A DNA stretch of 11,663 bases from Chitinophagaceae bacterium (GTDB lineage Bacteria > Bacteroidota > Bacteroidia > Chitinophagales > Chitinophagaceae), in assembly GCA_016786525.1 (NCBI GenBank), contig JAEUVW010000357.1, forward strand, positions 1-11,663. The letters run 5' to 3'. The notes below the pieces were generated by a model, which ran no database searches, was not told the origin of the DNA, and was given only the letters and a program-made list of their open reading frames with translations. The position numbers and the translations under genes were made by a program. This document shows positions 1 through 8,500 of the stretch, piece by piece (positions within the stretch are counted from its first letter, which is position 1; each line of letters begins with the position of its first letter).

Positions 1-81
1 AATCACTTGCAGGACAGGCATGAAGGAGGTAACAAGCAAAAATACAGTCACTATAACAGACAATTTCAATTTTTGACTCAT
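1..81 (-). CDS. Start of a membrane or exported protein; candidate immunity gene of the orphan toxin tip (partial)
   Basis: Only the first 27 codons are inside the window; the gene runs off the low-coordinate edge. The ATG is at 81-79. The visible product starts MSQKLKLSVIVTVFLL and continues VTSFMPVLQVI. This is a short basic start followed by an uninterrupted hydrophobic stretch, as in a Sec signal peptide or membrane anchor. A purine-rich AAGGA lies 7 bases before the ATG, inside the end of the upstream reading frame. The stop of that frame (85-83) is one base upstream, so the two are likely translated together. The position directly behind a toxin-like C-terminal module suggests an immunity protein; this is inference from context, because the visible part shows no family signature. 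An unrelated small lipoprotein or membrane protein is possible. Confidence 0.6.
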   Translation of the reverse strand, partial: MSQKLKLSVIVTVFLLVTSFMPVLQVI

Positions 82-82
82 A

Positions 83-526
83 TTAGTTTCCTTTTGGATC
101 TTGTTTTTCAAATTGAGAATTCCATGCATTTGGTGAGACAACGACCTCACCTCCATTTTTATCTTTAGCATAAACACCTTGAAATTCACCATTCACATCT
201 ACAGCAACCTTAAGGCCAATTCCAAATTGCTTTTCTTTTTTATCTCCTGCTAAGATAACGGTTGGCCCTTTGACTGGTCCTGCCTTAGCTGCACCAACTC
301 CTAAAAATATGGAGTTGGAACCAAAGATATCGGTAATATACGCCTCACTGCTAGGGAATCCATCACCAGAGACACTTCCTGTTAACGATAAAACAGAAGA
401 ACCATCTTTATTGAATTGAACATCGACTTTATGTGCCGAGCATCTGCAGCCGGGCGTAGGCCACGCTGTCTCTTTCTTTTTTGTTTTCGCGTTCAGCCAG
501 AAAGGACGCGTGGCACCGCTGACTAT
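83..526 (-). pseudogene. Orphan toxin-like C-terminal domain detached from its RHS carrier
   Basis: A reading frame is open from a stop at 529-527 to TAA at 85-83, but it has no ATG near a plausible start. The credible part begins near 430 and runs for about 115 residues, including VDVQFNKDGSSVLSLTG, GDGFPSSEAYITDIFG and NGEFQGVYAKDKNGG, ending EKQDPKGN. It is a glycine-rich alternation of beta-strand-like segments resembling the tips of Bacteroidota RHS toxins; I cannot name the family. Bases above about 430 are GC-richer (33 of 60 at 441-500) and read better in a different frame. This suggests that a module was joined to foreign sequence there. With a candidate immunity gene one base downstream, it fits a displaced orphan toxin cassette that can only be expressed after recombination with an RHS gene. 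It could also be the 3' remnant of a gene cut by the neighbouring IS element. Confidence 0.6.
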
Positions 527-535
527 TCACGAAAA
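501..535. repeat. Copy A of a 35-nt imperfect direct repeat
   Basis: This matches 1670-1704 in the same orientation at 29 of 35 positions. There is a 13-base identical block (AAAGGACGCGTGG), a 6-base variable spacer, then TGACTATTC, one mismatch and CGAAAA. Weaker similarity continues for about 15 bases further with a small length difference. The two copies lie on opposite sides of the IS1-family element, outside both of its identifiable parts. Confidence 0.7.
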
Positions 536-662
536 GCCTGTACTTCAAAGAGCTAACACAAGGTAAGCGATTTTACACGATTACAAAACAGCTTCCGTTC
601 ATTATTGCCACGAGTCTCCTTCGCCTGCCTTCGGACAGACAAGGTAGACTCCTGGCGGACAC

Positions 663-1321
663 TCAACCCCAAAAGTAAATCTTTAAGCACGCGGCTAACA
701 TCGCAACACTTTTACTAAAACAAATCGTTCGGCGATTCAATCTTTTCAAATGCGTGCGCAAATTCAAATTCATACGTTCAATATGGTTAGTTTGGTATTG
801 CCATTCACAATGGACTTTTCCTGACATTAAATAACGGTAAGATGGGAAACCATCTGTGTAAATACGTTTCGCATCTGAAAGCAGAAGCGTATCCGTAACT
901 ACTTTCAGCGTTTTCTTCGTCCGTGAGCCAACATTGAAGCTAACCACTTCCTTTGTAGTACGATTCAAAGCATAAACAATAAATATTTCCCGTTTCTTTT
1001 TTCGGATAAAGCTCTTTATTTCATCCACCTCATAACGTTGATGCATAGCAATTACTGGAAGTTGAATCTTTGAGGCTATCAGCAGAATGCGTTTTAATAA
1101 AGTTGTAGTGGATATCTTCAAATAGCGCGCTGTGCTTCGAATGCCTAAGCCTTCTTTGGTCAATTGCGTAATTTTATTCGTAATGCTCTCTTGATAGGCC
1201 TTATAGCTGTAAAAACAATAAACCTTTTCCCGCAATTTTTGCATAAATAGCGCTGTTTATCATTGCTGCTTTTGCCATTTTTAATCACATTATCACTACT
1301 ACATGCTCTACAAAAAATCAT
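663..1321 (-). CDS. IS1-family transposase (InsAB'-type), joined by a -1 frameshift
   Basis: The second frame (1244-663, 193 residues from its first Met) carries a helix-turn-helix-like segment, GLGIRSTARYLKISTTTLLK (residues 33-52). It also carries an IS1-type DDE catalytic domain with D74 (YEVDEIKSF), D131 (YTDGFPSYR) and E156 (HIERMNLNLRTHLKRLNRRT). The first frame (from ATG 1321-1319) carries a CxxC...CxxC zinc-binding start. A -1 shift on the five T residues at 1215-1211 joins ...CGKRFIVF to YSYKAYQES.... The result is about 219 residues, close to the 232 of IS1 InsAB'. Frameshifting is the known way IS1 makes its transposase, so the element may be functional. A simple disabling mutation is the alternative, because the site is not the classical A6C heptamer of IS1. 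Confidence 0.85.
1160..1321 (-). CDS. InsA-like zinc-finger protein, unshifted product
   Basis: Without frameshifting, translation from ATG 1321-1319 ends at 1160 and gives about 53 residues. It starts MIFCRACSSDNVIKNGKSS and has a second cysteine pair in CKNCGKRF. In IS1, InsA is a DNA-binding repressor that recognises the element's ends and lowers transposition; I infer the same role here from frame order only. After the frameshift point the residues (TAIRPIKRALRIKLRN) are basic and do not look conserved. An upstream in-frame ATG at 1393 would add 24 residues but reads through the end-like repeat. I prefer 1321 because the zinc finger begins immediately after it. Confidence 0.6.
   Translation of the reverse strand: MIFCRACSSDNVIKNGKSSNDKQRYLCKNCGKRFIVFTAIRPIKRALRIKLRN
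1211..1215 (-). other. Probable -1 frameshift site (T5 run) between the insA and insB frames
   Basis: In the first frame the codons here are ATT GTT TTT ACA. If the TTT codon slips back one base it still pairs as TTT, and the next codon becomes TAC. This enters the insB frame and gives a natural joined sequence, FIVF-YSYKAY. The direction, -1, is the one used by IS1. Confidence 0.5.
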
Positions 1322-1340
1322 AACACCTAATGTGATACAC
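1321..1340 (-). repeat. Inner copy of the IS end-like sequence, overlapping the insA start
   Basis: On the minus strand this reads GTGTATCACATTAGGTGTTA and runs straight into the ATG of the insA frame. It differs from 1486-1505 at a single base and has the same orientation. It may be the real left end of the element or an internal binding site for an InsA-like repressor. Confidence 0.75.
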
Positions 1341-1398
1341 GAGGGTGTATTTAAATGCATCTCAGCCATTCTTTTTACGCTTACAGCAGCCAAAATAA

Positions 1399-1427
1399 AA
1401 ACGGGAAGGATAAATTCCTTCCCGTTT
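1399..1427 (-). terminator. Intrinsic terminator-like hairpin between the two IS end copies
   Basis: A perfect 12-bp stem pairs 1399-1410 with 1416-1427 around the 5-base loop 1411-1415. The stem core is GGGAAGGA/TCCTTCCC. Read on the minus strand, the stem is followed by TTTTTATTTTG, a good T tract, so it should stop minus-strand transcripts. Its position upstream of insA would shield the transposase from readthrough out of the toxin-immunity operon. Confidence 0.75.
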
Positions 1428-1485
1428 ACTGATTATGATTCAAAAACTTTGCTCTAAATCAAATTGTAAAACATCATTTTTTGTT

Positions 1486-1505
1486 TAACACCTAATCTGA
1501 TACAC
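1486..1505 (-). repeat. Outer copy of the IS end-like sequence
   Basis: On the minus strand this reads GTGTATCAGATTAGGTGTTA, preceded by GGGTA (1510-1506). It is a direct repeat of 1321-1340 with one mismatch. It is the best candidate for the outer left end of the IS, although about 165 bases from end to insA would be long for an IS1-type element. Confidence 0.7.
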
Positions 1506-1669
1506 TACCCAACATGAATTTAAGTATTAGGGGATTGCGTGATTTTAGTCGAAATCGTTTGTAAGCTTTCCAAAAGCAGGACCGGTCACTGTGTTTAGAC
1601 TTCTTCATATTGACTATTTAAAGGTAAAAATTATACTTTTAAATGGTCCGAGCTTTAGGGAGGGTTACA

Positions 1670-1704
1670 AAAGGACGCGTGGTGCAATTGACTATTCTCG
1701 AAAA
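1670..1704. repeat. Copy B of the 35-nt imperfect direct repeat
   Basis: This is the partner of 501-535 (29 of 35 identical, same orientation, same 6-base spacer length). It lies in the spacer between the IS and the lipoprotein gene. The 1.17-kb interval between the copies contains the whole recognisable IS. Confidence 0.7.
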
Positions 1705-1727
1705 AATATACTCGAAGAACTATTTTC

Positions 1728-1770
1728 TTGTTGGTGGGCTTTGCTACTACCTACGCCTCAACACCAACAA
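1728..1770. repeat. 9-bp inverted repeat with a 25-base loop
   Basis: TTGTTGGTG at 1728-1736 pairs with CACCAACAA at 1762-1770. The intervening 25 bases show no strong secondary pairing by eye. It has no T tract, so it is not an obvious terminator. Confidence 0.4.
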
Positions 1771-1832
1771 AGGCGGAGATACACGTAGATCGCGTTCGCT
1801 TCATTAAAGAGTGATTTTAAGGCCTAAAATAG

Positions 1833-1860
1833 AAGAGGAGGAACATTAGTTCCTACTCTT
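1833..1860. terminator. Terminator-like hairpin downstream of the lipoprotein gene
   Basis: The arm 1833-1844 pairs with 1849-1860 around the loop ATTA, in two blocks of 6 and 5 bp separated by one G/A mismatch (1838/1855). On the plus strand it is followed by a strong T run (CTCTTTTTTAC). On the minus strand the tail is weaker (TTCTATTTTAGG). It starts about 85 bases past the stop of the lipoprotein gene, so it is the best candidate for the end of the toxin-immunity transcript. It may work better on the plus strand or in both directions. Confidence 0.5.
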
Positions 1861-1943
1861 TTTTACTTTATCAAAATAATCGAAATTGATTTTCAGTTGA
1901 TTACACTTGCAGATACGAAAATCAGCTCCTTTGATACACAACC

Positions 1944-2522
1944 CTACCTTATCACCCCTCGTATTACAGCCTCTTCTCTAAACCACGGGTTTAGTTTATC
2001 CTTATTGGCATTTATGTAATTAATGACGTCTGGATGGGATAAATTTTGAAAGCGACTAGCCTCAGGTTTCTCAGACTCAAATTGAAAATATCTTGCATTA
2101 GTTCTCCCGCTAAATTTTATTATTGAGTCATTATCAACTTGAAAAACACATCCCCACAATAATCTATTTTCTACTAAACGATAGTCGCAAAGCGAATCTT
2201 TAAAATAAAATCTGAAATTCATTTCACATAGATTGTTTTTTATAATTAAAGTATCAAACTTTAAATCCAAACTTGCAAATGTGATTGAGGTATCTATTTT
2301 GCTTTGCTCTGTAAAAAGAACCTTTTCATCACAATAACGGCAATATAAAAACCATTTAGTCTTATCATATTTACTCCTAAAACCAAGCGAATCAATTAAT
2401 GGAGGATAATTATCTATTTCCTTCACTACATTATTAGATTTTTTGGCAAAATTTCTTTGATTTTTTTCAATACAACCTACTTGTATGATAATAATCAAAA
2501 AGATGAATACATTCAGTCTCAT
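1944..2522 (-). CDS. Small lipoprotein, candidate immunity protein for the JAB-type toxin domain
   Basis: The product is 192 residues. A hydrophobic start (NVFIFLIIIIQVG) ends at C17, which suits a lipoprotein signal. The -3 residue is Gln, atypical for the strict lipobox but tolerable in loosely conserved Bacteroidota signals. The mature part is soluble-looking and mixed alpha/beta by eye, with four further cysteines plus C61, including C61-x-x-C64 (YCRYCDEK). I recognise no domain family. The ATG lies two bases after the toxin gene's stop (TAA-TT-ATG), so the two genes are probably translationally coupled and form one operon. Its AT-rich composition (16 of 60 G+C at 2401-2460) matches the toxin domain and not the RHS body, so the two probably arrived together. 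The immunity role is inferred from position, size and composition. Envelope placement would mean protection acts in the periplasm or at the membrane. Confidence 0.75.
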   Translation of the reverse strand: MRLNVFIFLIIIIQVGCIEKNQRNFAKKSNNVVKEIDNYPPLIDSLGFRSKYDKTKWFLYCRYCDEKVLFTEQSKIDTSITFASLDLKFDTLIIKNNLCEMNFRFYFKDSLCDYRLVENRLLWGCVFQVDNDSIIKFSGRTNARYFQFESEKPEASRFQNLSHPDVINYINANKDKLNPWFREEAVIRGVIR

Positions 2523-2524
2523 AA

Positions 2525-5500
2525 TTATTTCTTTTTAGGTTTATCTACAATAACATTTTGACTTCTGTTTCCTGAATGGAAAATTATTTTATTACCCTCT
2601 ATAATAACACTTTTGAAATTACCTGCGTTTGCAGGGTGATGATCATAATCTGCCTCAGATGGTCCAGACTCAAGATCGGCGCTGGCAGTGTTGGGAATTC
2701 CATTTACAACACTAAACCATTTCAATTTTCCACTTGGAGGGTGAGTATGAATAGTGGTTGGCACCCCTTCATAGCCAAGTGGAGCAATAGACCCAGTCAA
2801 ATCATCAGAGTTAGTCTTAGCTGTACCTGGTACAATTTCGCCATTTTCCATTTTAAGATTAGCTATTACCTCACCTGTTGGCACAAAAGGTTTTCCATCT
2901 AAAGTAAACTTTTTAGCTCCATTAAAAGGTTCTCCTCCTACATTTGTTGCAGGTGCACCAGCCTTCTCATACTTATCCGCAAACTCTGCAATTGCATCTA
3001 AATTGTAATTATCACCAAAAGTTCTAATTAGGGTACTTGCTTTGTTAATTTGATCTTTATTTGCACCTTTATTAAGATTAGCTTTGACCATTGCACCTGT
3101 CATAATCATAACAAGTGTTTCATTTTCAGGTTTTATAAAATTTACGGTATTTGCATAATTATCCTCAAGAATAAGGAATGGTTTTGTCGATTTTGAAGTA
3201 TAAAAAGATGTTCGATCTCCTAGAATATCCCTATAAATTATAGAGTTATTTGAAAATACGGAATATCTACTTTCCCATGGATTAATTACAGGATCAGTAT
3301 TCCATCTTCTCTGTATCCTCGTATCCATTTCCCAGAACAAAGCTGTATTTAGGTTTCCTTTTCCATACACCTCATCCGTCTTTACCTGACCATTATACCC
3401 CATCCTGCTCCAATCATACTCCTTATTCCTACCCGGCATCATCATACCGCCCGGGTAGTAATCACTGGCCTGTGCGATATCCGCATGCCAATGGTCGTAG
3501 AAGCTTGCACCAGGACCTGCAAAAGAACCCGATCCTGTTCTGCGGTCCAGCACCGTCGCTAAAACATTCCCTAAATGGTCGGTCAGCTCATAATAGCGAC
3601 GTCCCAGTTTGCGCTGTGTAAATGTAGGATTAAAATCCGTATTGCCGGTGCTGCCGTAGGGCTCGGTGTAGCCCCCCCCGATACGGTCGGCATAGACATA
3701 GCTGTACCAGGCGGATTGCTGGTTGAGCACGGCCTGGGGTGGCGGTAAGGGGCCAGGGGCCATAGGGTTGGGCCGTATATTGGCGATGGAAGCGCTGTCG
3801 TACTTCTGTATACCCAGCCTGCTGCTGCCATAGATATGGTGCTCAGACAAGTGCAGGGTGTCTCCCGGCAGCGAAATGGGTTCCCCGGCATTTTTGCGGC
3901 TCCAGGAACGGTAGGTAGCCAGCTGGTTGCCGCTTGCATCGCGCACATAGTATTCGGCGCGGTGGGTCTCTACAGGACCGGCCTCCACCACATCTTTCCA
4001 GATGCGGTTGCCCCGCCCGTCATAGCCAAACTCGATACGCCTGCTGGCAGAAGGGGTCAATATGGTCTTCACTTTGCCAAAGCGGTTCCAGATGATGCTG
4101 TGCTGGGCCTGCAGGTCGCCGGCCAGGTTGCCGTTTTCGTCGTAGCTGTAGTTCACAGGCCCCTGCCCCGGCTTCAGGTCGCTGCCGCTGCCGGGCGCTG
4201 CGGCGTCGGCCACCTGAAAGAGGCGGTTGTTGGTATCGCCGGCCTGGTAGTTGTAGGTGAAATTGTCGATCTGTACGGGCATACCCGGGGTACCATCCCA
4301 GCGCTGCAGGGTCTTGATGTTCCCGTCTTTGTCGTAGCTGTAATTGCTGGCGTAGAGGCTGGCCGGGCCCGCGATCACTGCGGCCGTGGCATCGTTGACG
4401 GATTTGTTGGCGGCAGTTTTGAGCCTTTGCAACTGGTCGTAGGTGTAGGTACGCTGCAGGGTGCCGACGCCGCCGATACCCGTGGTCTGCTGGGTAATGT
4501 TGCCATTGTACAGGCTTTTATCGGCAACATAGCTGAGCTGGGTGGCCACATCGGTGCCGATGGCCTTATAATCGTCTTTGAAATAGTGCAGGGCATGGGC
4601 GATCACATCGCGGGCATACAGCAGGTCGCCATTGGGCGGCGGAGGGGTAGCCAGGCTGAGCCCGTTGCGGCCCATGTCTATAGTGCTATTCAGCACATCG
4701 GTATTCACCGACTTGAGCCAGCCCTGTATGGTATACGCATACTCCAGGCTCTGTACTTTGTGCTGGCCGAGCTTCAGGCTGGCCAGTGGCCCATGCCGGT
4801 AATAGTCGTAGCGGGCATCGGTATTCCAGATCAGGCCGTCGCTGCTGGTCTGTACCCTGGTGATGCGGTTGTCGGCATCGTAGTCGTACAGCTGGAAAAA
4901 CTGGTCGGGATGGCCGCGGTTGTACGAGATCATGTTGACTTTGCCGCTGATGAGGTCGTAGTCGTAATGCACTTTGTTGTAGCGTGTATTGTGCAGCAAC
5001 TCCAGGCGGGGGTATTCGTACACCAACTGCTGTACATTGCCGCTGACGTCGTAGCTGAAGTAGGTACCGAAGGTCACATCGTTGTGTGCGGCTACCACTG
5101 CAGGCAGCTCGTCGTAGTAACGGATGGCGGCCACACGCCCTCTAAGGTTTTCCTGTGTACCCAGGCGGTCTGTGGTGACGGCGCCCAGGTCGCGGGTCCA
5201 CTCATCGTAGTGCGTGTGCACCACTTCGCGGCGGATCTGTGCACGGGCCAGTTTGCGCAGGGTGTCGTAGCTGTAGGTCTGCTCGTCGAAGGCGTTCCGT
5301 ACGAAATCGGGCGGTACCGAGCCCAGGGTGATCTCGCCGGTCTCCTGCGGGCGGCCCTGGTCGTCGTACAGCGAATAGGTATAGTTACCGGTAGCCTTCT
5401 GGCGATTGTCCTGCGAGAAGATCTGGCGGCCTGCAGCATCGTAATAGAAGCTGGTCGTGCCGCCGTCAGGGGTCTTCTGGTACACGAGCTGGTTCAGCGA

Positions 5501-8500
5501 ATTGTAGCGGTATACGGATTCTTTGCGGTGCATGGTCATCTTGGCTTCGGGGCCGGGACCGGTGCGGGAAAACTGCACATTGGGCAGGACGGCCGTGGGC
5601 AGGGTATCTACGCCTGCCGGCGGTATGGTGCTGCTGAGGTTGCCCGCCAGGTCGTAGTAGTACAGGGTCTGCTGGTATTGCTGCCTGCGCCCGCAGTAAA
5701 TCAGGGTATCCATAGTGGTCGTCAGCGCATGGCTGAGCAAACGGTCGCCCAGGTCTTTTACGGTGGTTTTAAAGTACTGTTCGTAAGCGGCCTTACCATT
5801 CAGGATGGCGCGTGCCAGCACTTCGTGTTCACAGTCCAGGCTGTCGAAACAGAATACACCTTTGGGGTCTTTGTCGAGGATCACGTCCTGCGCCACTACA
5901 GACAGGCTGCACAGGGGAAAATCGGTATAGCCCCGGCAAAGCACGTTGTTACCGGCGTACGATACGGTGACGGTGAAGCTGTACGGATCGGCCCCCATGC
6001 GTGCGCCGGACAGGCTGAAGCTGTAGTTTTCCCAGGGTATGGCCAGGGCGGCATCGGGAGGGGTGATGTAGGCATTGTACAGGCGGTTGGCCGCATCAAA
6101 ATAGCGGTACCAGTAGTCGCCGTTGGCTTTGCGGATGACGGCCAGGCGACTGCCCAGGGCAGGCCTGTAGGCAAAGCCGGTATTGGGGAACAGGGTGCTG
6201 CCCAGGTTGTTCAGGATGTCGTTGCGCAACAGGTTGTAGCCTGTGCAGGAGGATGGTGAAGGCTCGTAAGCATAGAGGTGGCGGCGGTTGCCCCGGCAAA
6301 AAGGATCGTCGTAGGTGAACTGCCTGCTGCTGTAGGCGGGCAGGGCTGCGCCAAGGTTCGCAGGATCTATGGCAGTGATCAGATCGTCGTGGCTGCCGGC
6401 AGACAAACCGTAGACATAGGACAGGTACTGCTGCTTGAGTGTACTGCTGTAGTCGGCACTGCGCAGTAAGGCGCGGCCGTATAAGGGGTATGCTACGTTG
6501 CAGGACGGGGAAGTGCCGGCTGTGGTGACGTGCAGGTATTGCTCTACCGCGGCCAGCAGGTCTGCTTCCTGCTTCGGGGTAGGTGTGCCGGACAGGCGGA
6601 AACTGTGCAGTTTATAGGCGCTGTTGTAGGTCCCGTCTTCCATTACCGACACGTCCTGTGTGCTGTAAATGCCTGCAAAAGCAGCGGGATTGAAGGTACA
6701 GGAAGAGCGGCTGATCAGCACATGGGTATTGTCCGGGCTGCTGCTGTACTGCCAGGCGGAGGATACTACCCCACCATATCCTGCAATGAAGTTTTTGTAT
6801 GCCAGCAGGGTATCGGTGCCCATACTGTTGAAATTGACGAGTATAACGGGATTGCCGGACAGGGGTTTGTAGCGCAGGTAATCGGGCTTTGCGGTACCGT
6901 AGGCCTGCAGGGCGGTGATGAAGTTATCGGCAGCCAGGTCGGAACTGAATTCGACACGGTAATGGGTAAGGAGCCTTTTCAGGCTTACCCGGTCTGTAAC
7001 GGCGCAGCCTTCCATCAGCTGCTCGTAGTCGGGCAGCAGGTAGCTTTTATTGAGTTTGTAGTTGAGGTAATTGGTGAGGGTAAAGCGGTACAGGGGGTGA
7101 TTGAGCGCTTCGCTGTACCCGTAGGTGGCCTGTTCTGCCTTGAAGTCGGCCAGTGCTGCTGTGATGTCGGGACAGGCAAGGCTGTTCTTCAGGGAAGCGG
7201 CAGAAGGGGCATCCAGCATGAGCGGGGTGGCGGCGCTCCAGATGTAGTAGGACACGGGGACCAGGCTGCCAGAGGGCAAGAGGTCTATAATGGCGGTGTT
7301 TTTTGCCATGGCACCATCGGCCATTGCAGCGGCATCGCTGTTGATACAGCGCACGCCGCTGATGCTGTAGACGGGTGTGGTGCTGTTCAGGCTGGCCTTG
7401 ATGTCGGATACGCCGGTGTATTGCTGCGCCAGGATATGCAGGGTGTCTGTGCGCAGGCTGCCGCTGACGATAAGGTTTACGTAGCAGGTGCTGCAAAGGG
7501 GGCTTACCCCATCGAGATAGGAGGAAACCATCAGGGTGCCGGTACCGAAGAGGTATTCGAAGTCGTTGCCCGCAGTAACGGGCACGGCTGCAGCGGGCAC
7601 GCTTGTTGCGGTCTTCATCGCATTGGTGACCTGGGACTTTTGCAGGAAGGCCTTCAGGCCGCTATAGGTGCCGGAGGGAGCGCAGGCGTAGGTGGTACTG
7701 AGCGAGCGGGTATCGGGCATGATGTCATAGGCCACGAGGAAGGGGTGGCAGAGGTCGTTGAGTGCCAGGGAAACGGTATCGGTGATGATGCTTTTCACAA
7801 TGGCAGGACTGAGTTTACGCCCGCTTTTGAGCACGTTCAGGGCTGCGCGGTACATGTTGTCGCGCAGGGTTTGGTTCATGGTACAGTTTTTCAGGTGCTC
7901 GAGCAGGTTGCCGGCCTCTGCTTCGGCAAAGTCCTGGTTGATGGCGTTCATGCTGTCCCTGAGGGGGCCGGGTACGGAGCTCATGGATGAGGAATCTTTG
8001 TCTTTGGCTTTGCGGAACAGTTCGCGCATCCACTCGGGTAAGCCGGCGTCGTCGGCATCGCCGCCGCCACTGCCTGCTGTAATGGCATCATTCATGGAGG
8101 GGAATACGGGTACGCCGCTGATGCTGAGGCGGGCGCTGCTGCAACGGGCACAACCTGCTGTGGTGGAGTCGAGCCTGATCTGCTTGAGCAGGCTGCGGTT
8201 GCCGGTGTACAGGCTTTTGAGCCTGTTGAAATAGTTTTGTTTAATCGTTTGGTTGAGGAAGATGAAGTGGCTGATCTCGTTCTGGTAGTCTTTTGCGGTA
8301 CAGTACTGCAGTTGCTCCATATTTCCGGCACCACAATAGGCCAGCTGCAGGGCCAGGGTGTCGATACGGGTGCTGACGCCGTTGATGTACTGCAGGCGTG
8401 CGGCAGCTGCTGTGCCTCCGCCCAGCAAGACCAGGGGGTCGTGGGCAACGAGGGAGTCCAGGGAGCTCATGTTGTTGGCCAGGGCCTGCTCCCAGGAGCG

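Larger units (their letters stand above)
663..1510 (-). mobile_element. IS1-family insertion sequence; right end not identified
   Basis: The element contains an IS1-type transposase in two overlapping frames. At its high-coordinate side is an end-like sequence that reads GGTAGTGTATCAGATTAGG on the minus strand from 1509. The insB-type frame ends at 663 with LKIYFWG. I looked for the reverse complement of the end sequence between 430 and 662 and found none; the closest piece is a short GGTAG at 643-647. No matching target duplication was found either. The element may therefore have lost its right end by deletion or recombination. The 663 boundary given here is only the transposase stop, and the true edge may lie within 536-662. 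Confidence 0.7.
1514..1943. other. Gene-poor spacer between the IS and the lipoprotein gene
   Basis: I see no convincing gene in this 430-base stretch. A 38-codon minus frame (ATG 1608-1606, stop TAG 1494-1492) starts MKKSKHSDRSCFWKAYKRFR, and its stop lies inside the outer IS end copy. It could be the start of a gene cut by the IS, but nothing identifies it. A 65-codon plus frame at 1591-1788 is low in credibility. The stretch also holds copy B of the 35-nt repeat, a 9-bp inverted repeat and a terminator-like hairpin. Confidence 0.6.

Noticed and set aside
606..655. Short inverted repeat GAGTCT (612-617) / AGACTC (646-651) near the IS right side
   Set aside because: Only 6 bp with unmatched flanks; not enough to call an IS end or a terminator.
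1263..1457. A 64-codon plus-strand frame over the IS start
   Set aside because: It is antisense to the InsA zinc finger and runs through the terminator hairpin and an IS end copy.
1591..1788. A 65-codon plus-strand frame (MFRLLHIDYLK...)
   Set aside because: It crosses the 35-nt repeat and the inverted repeat, has no family signature and no supported upstream signals.
4000..5700. Frequent GTCGTA-type repeats resembling a tandem DNA array
   Set aside because: These are the codons of the YD motif recurring in the YD-repeat protein, not an independent DNA repeat or CRISPR array; spacing is irregular.
3836..6259. An 807-codon open frame on the plus strand inside the RHS gene
   Set aside because: It is antisense to a strongly supported coding frame with clear YD repeats. 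Its valine/glycine/alanine-rich product has no motif, as expected from GC-rich codon bias on the other strand.
6530..7990. A 486-codon plus-strand open frame
   Set aside because: Same situation: antisense shadow of the RHS gene with a low-complexity product and no recognisable domain.
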